Below, in pieces: positions 61,193 through 64,000 of a stretch of 64,000 nucleotides of DNA. The stretch comes from UBA5066 sp046331465. Its GTDB lineage: Bacteria; Acidobacteriota; Thermoanaerobaculia; UBA5066. The position numbers and the translations under genes were made by a program. Position 1 is the first letter of the stretch. Each line of letters opens with the position of its first letter. The DNA is taken from assembly GCA_046331465.1 (NCBI GenBank), contig JAXLQV010000001.1, forward strand, positions 372,001 to 436,000. Direction: 5' to 3'. The notes under the pieces were generated by a model. It searched no databases and was not told the origin of the DNA. It saw nothing but the letters and a program-made list of their open reading frames with translations.

Positions 61193-62355
61193 GGCTCGGG
61201 TTCGTCGTCGGGGCGCGGCCGAACTTCATGAAGGTGGCGCCGGTGCTCGCGGAGCTGTCGGCGCGCCGCGAGGGGGGCGTGGCGGCGGGCGTCGAGCCGT
61301 TCGTCGTCCACACGGGCCAGCACTACGACGGCGCGATGAGCGACGTCTTCTTCCGCGACCTCGGGATGCCCGAGCCCGACGACTTCCTGGGCGTGGGGAG
61401 CGACACGCACGGGCGGCAGACGGCGAAGGTGATGACGGCCTTCGAGGACGTGTGCGACTCCCGGCGGCCCGACGGCGTCGTCGTGGTGGGCGACGTGAAC
61501 TCGACGCTCGCGTGCGCGCTCGTCGCGGCGAAGCGGGGGATCGGCGTGGCGCACGTCGAGGCCGGCCTGCGCTCCTACGACCGCTCGATGCCCGAGGAGG
61601 TGAACCGCGTCCTGACGGACCAGGTGTCGGACCTCCTCCTGACGACGTGCGAGGAGGCGGAGGAGAACCTCGCGCGCGAGGGGATTGCACGGCGCAAGGT
61701 GCGGTTCGTGGGGAACGCGATGATCGACTCCCTGCTGCGCGGCCTGTCGAGGGCGGGCGCGGAGCCGCCGGAGCTCGAGCGGCGGGCGAGGGCGGCGGGC
61801 CTTCCCCACGTGGTGGTGACGCTCCACCGGCCCGGGAACGTCGACGCGGCGGAGACGCTCGCGCCTCTCGTGAAGGGCCTCGAGGAGGCGGGCCGACGGG
61901 CGGCGGTCCTCTTTCCGGTCCACCCTCGGACGGCCGCGCGCCTCGCGGAGCACGGGATGCCGCTCCGGGAGCTCGCGGAGGGCGGCGACGCGCCGCTCGA
62001 GGCGGGCGTTTACGCGCTTCCGCCGCTGCCGTACCTCGAGTTCGTGAGGCTCCTGCGCGGCGCGGCGATCGTCCTGACGGACTCGGGCGGGATCCAGGAG
62101 GAGACGACGGTCATGGGGGTGCCGTGCGCGACGCTGCGGCCGAACACCGAGAGGCCCGTGACCGTCCGGCTCGGGACGAACGAGCTCGTGGCGCGGACGC
62201 CGGAGGCCATCGCAGAGGCGGTCGACCGCGCCCTCTCGGGCCGCTGGAAGAAGGGAAGCGTCCCCCCGCTCTGGGACGGCAGCTCGGCGGGCCGTATCGT
62301 CGACGCGCTGATCGAGCCGGGCTGGCTGGACGAAGCCCGGTCGAGGAGAGGGTGA
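61189..62355 (+). CDS. wecB: UDP-N-acetylglucosamine 2-epimerase, non-hydrolysing
   Basis: It interconverts UDP-GlcNAc and UDP-ManNAc. It has 388 residues. GARPNFMKVAPVLAEL, HTGQHYDGAMSDVFF, GDVNSTLACALVA, HVEAGLRSYDRSMPEEVNR, TLHRPGNVD and LTDSGGIQEE are the full set of family motifs. The GTG start overlaps the dehydratase stop. With the UDP-sugar dehydrogenase 24 kb upstream it can provide UDP-ManNAcA. Confidence 0.95.
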   Translation: MRLGFVVGARPNFMKVAPVLAELSARREGGVAAGVEPFVVHTGQHYDGAMSDVFFRDLGMPEPDDFLGVGSDTHGRQTAKVMTAFEDVCDSRRPDGVVVVGDVNSTLACALVAAKRGIGVAHVEAGLRSYDRSMPEEVNRVLTDQVSDLLLTTCEEAEENLAREGIARRKVRFVGNAMIDSLLRGLSRAGAEPPELERRARAAGLPHVVVTLHRPGNVDAAETLAPLVKGLEEAGRRAAVLFPVHPRTAARLAEHGMPLRELAEGGDAPLEAGVYALPPLPYLEFVRLLRGAAIVLTDSGGIQEETTVMGVPCATLRPNTERPVTVRLGTNELVARTPEAIAEAVDRALSGRWKKGSVPPLWDGSSAGRIVDALIEPGWLDEARSRRG

Positions 62356-62374
62356 AGGAGTGCGAGGAGAGGCG

Positions 62375-63670
62375 ATGAGGGTGAAACGGGCGGCTCGCCT
62401 TGCGGCCCTGGCGCTGACGCTTGCCGGAGTCGCCCGGCCGGCCCGGGCCCAGCTCTTCGGCGGCGCGAACGTGCCGTTCCAGAGGACGCTGACGACGCGC
62501 GAGGAGGTCGAGCAGGAGTCGGAGACGGCGCGGTTCCGGCTCGGGCCGGTGAAGGTGATGCCCGTCCTCGGGCTCCGCGACGTCGGGTACAACGACAACG
62601 TCACCGGGAGCCCGACGAACCCCGTCTCCGACTGGACGGCGACGATCGCGGGCGGCGCGAAGGTGCTCGTGCCGTTCGGCGAGAAGTGGGCCGTCCGCGG
62701 CGCGGTGGTGCCGGAGTACACGTGGTATCTCGACTCGGAAGACCTGCGGAGCTGGGGCGGCACGTACACGGGCTCGCTCGTCGCGCTCTTCAACCGGCTC
62801 ACGCTCGAGGCCGGGGGCGGGTACCAGAAGAAGTCGGAGATCGTCAGCTCGGAGGCGGTCGTCGCGCGGCCGCGGCGGACGACGGAGGGGAAGGCGGAGC
62901 TCGAGGTGGACGTCCTGCCTCGGTTCGCCGTCCTCGCGGGGTACGACGCCGCGAAGACGCGCTACGACGACGCGGCGCTCGTCATCGGGGGAGCCCCGAC
63001 CGCCGCGAACCTCGACCGCGACGAGACCCTCTGGAAGGCGGGCGTCCTCTACCGGCTCCGGGAGTGGTTCTCGCTGGGCGCGCAGGTCCTCGGCGGGACG
63101 CAGCGATTCGTGACGGCGCCGCAGGCGCGCGACAACGACCAGAAGGGCTGGGCGGCCACGGCGCGCTACGACCAGGAGCGCTTCTACGTGAGCGGCTCCG
63201 TGGGGCAGAGGAAGAGCGAGGCGCGCTACGCCGGCAGCCTCTACGAGCCCTTCGACACGACGACCTACTCGTACTTCGTCTCCTGGTTCGTCGCGCACCC
63301 GGTCGAGCTCCAGGTGGGCGGCTCGCGCGGCCCCGTGCCGAGCGTCTCGATCGCGGAGAACTACTACCTCGAGACGCGCAACTTCGCGGCGCTGAACGTC
63401 ACTCTCGGCCAGCGTTTCGTCCTGCGCGGCTACGGGAGCCTCGGGACGAACGCCTACTCCGGGGCGATCGGGGCGACGCCCGGAACCCCGAAGCGGAACG
63501 ACGACGTGACGGACTACGGCGTGGGGGCCTCCATCTACGTGGCCCGGGCCGTCTCGCTCACGCCGATGCTCTCGCGCTACAGGACGGACTCGAACTACGT
63601 GGGCGCCGACCGGACGATCAACCGGCTCTACGTGAACCTCGTCGTCGACTTCGGGCTCGAGACGAAGTAA
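62375..63670 (+). CDS. Outer membrane beta-barrel protein of the polysaccharide locus
   Basis: It has 431 residues from the ATG. The signal peptide runs to ARPARAQ near residue 26. The rest is alternating strand pattern with many aromatic/Gly turns (VTGSPTNPVSDWTATIAGGA, GSLVALFNRLTLEAGGGYQK, YQ, YTYSYFVSWFVA-like) and ends NRLYVNLVVDFGLETK, in keeping with a porin-like barrel. It may serve secretion or anchoring of the glycan beside the Wza-type protein. ATG 62375 has AGGAG seven bases before it; GTG 62360 is the alternative. Confidence 0.75.
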   Translation: MRVKRAARLAALALTLAGVARPARAQLFGGANVPFQRTLTTREEVEQESETARFRLGPVKVMPVLGLRDVGYNDNVTGSPTNPVSDWTATIAGGAKVLVPFGEKWAVRGAVVPEYTWYLDSEDLRSWGGTYTGSLVALFNRLTLEAGGGYQKKSEIVSSEAVVARPRRTTEGKAELEVDVLPRFAVLAGYDAAKTRYDDAALVIGGAPTAANLDRDETLWKAGVLYRLREWFSLGAQVLGGTQRFVTAPQARDNDQKGWAATARYDQERFYVSGSVGQRKSEARYAGSLYEPFDTTTYSYFVSWFVAHPVELQVGGSRGPVPSVSIAENYYLETRNFAALNVTLGQRFVLRGYGSLGTNAYSGAIGATPGTPKRNDDVTDYGVGASIYVARAVSLTPMLSRYRTDSNYVGADRTINRLYVNLVVDFGLETK

Positions 63671-63682
63671 ACAGGGGGAGTG

Positions 63683-64000
63683 ATGAATCGATTTGGGGCG
63701 TTGCTCGTGCTCGCTCTCCTTGCCACGCTCGCGGTGGTCCCCGCCGCCGCCCAGGAGGGCGGGGCGCTCGAGTACCGGCTCGGGCCGAAGGACCTCGTCG
63801 AGATCAAGGTGCTCGAGCTGCCGGACATGAACGGCCAGCTCCGGGTGGGCGACGACGGGTCGATCGACCTGCCTCTCGTGGGGAAGGTGCCCGTCGGGGG
63901 GCTGACGGCGAGCGAGGTGGGCGACCGCCTCGAGGCGGTGCTGACGGCGAAGTACGTGAACCGCGCGAACGTGAGCGTGGTGATCCGGGAGTACGCGAAC
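63683..64000 (+). CDS. wza: Wza-type polysaccharide export protein (N-terminal part)
   Basis: The first 106 codons are present. A signal peptide (MNRFGALLVLALLATLAVVP then AAAQ) without a lipobox Cys is followed by the poly-export domain: YRLGPKDLVEIKVLELPDMN, VGDDGSIDLPLVGKVPVGGL and LTAKYVNRANVSVVI. Wza forms the outer-membrane exit for capsule or exopolysaccharide. It continues past the window edge, where a Wzc-type kinase would be expected. The ribosome site is GGGGGAG. Confidence 0.92.
   Translation, partial: MNRFGALLVLALLATLAVVPAAAQEGGALEYRLGPKDLVEIKVLELPDMNGQLRVGDDGSIDLPLVGKVPVGGLTASEVGDRLEAVLTAKYVNRANVSVVIREYAN

Overview
The window is about 64 kb of very GC-rich DNA from a diderm bacterium. 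It encodes TolC-, Omp85- and Wza-type outer-membrane proteins, a Ser/Thr kinase with a propeller-like C-terminal region, and many GTG starts with overlapping genes. The codon style and the kinase type suggest Acidobacteriota (a Thermoanaerobaculia- or Holophagae-like lineage). That placement is inference, because no rRNA is present.

Layout. 1-4.2 kb (minus strand): a czcCBA-type heavy-metal efflux operon cut by the window edge. 4.4-9.8 kb (plus): a sugar-phosphate operon of transaldolase, glucose-6-phosphate dehydrogenase, 6-phosphogluconolactonase, glucokinase and fructose-1,6-bisphosphatase. 9.9-15.9 kb: FKBP isomerase, Ser/Thr kinase, a degenerate QueD-like protein, a PHP phosphatase, a PduO-type cobalamin adenosyltransferase, a REP-associated tyrosine transposase (RAYT) and SixA. 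15.9-19.6 kb: a redox group (DUF3501 protein, Fe-S CCG protein, rubrerythrin) divergent from trxB. 19.6-23 kb: an Omp85-like protein and a GH20 hexosaminidase. 23-29.2 kb: rplU-rpmA-obgE-nadD-rsfS, a stand-alone sigma54-activator-like ATPase, a DksA/TraR-like zinc protein and holA. 29.5-30.7 kb: a subtilase behind a structured leader.

From 30.9 kb to the right edge is one long surface-polysaccharide locus. It has GDP-L-fucose genes (fcl, gmd), an OafA-type acyltransferase and a nucleotide-sugar dehydrogenase. A lower-GC insert at about 37.7-49.3 kb carries FkbM methyltransferase, Wzx, Wzy, glycosyltransferases, a GDSL hydrolase and an acetyltransferase. A high-GC block follows: bi-domain oxidoreductase, AsnB, heparinase-like protein, glycosyltransferase, a PglC-PglD-PglE-PglF-like set, WecB, an outer-membrane barrel and the start of a Wza-type export protein. 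The PglC-F set could make UDP-diacetylbacillosamine and load it on undecaprenyl phosphate. WecB, the dehydrogenase and AsnB could supply an amidated HexNAc-uronate. Wzx, Wzy and Wza would flip, polymerise and export the glycan. Two small toxin-antitoxin-like pairs (BrnTA, and a 78-aa protein with a nucleotidyltransferase) sit inside this locus.

The most unusual feature is a family of nine related palindromic repeats between 12.8 and 33 kb. Four are perfect 61-66 bp hairpins whose two arms change together between copies. Five are single arms. Almost all begin within about a dozen bases of a stop codon, and two of the single arms bracket the RAYT gene as inverted ends. I propose these are the mobile progeny of that RAYT.
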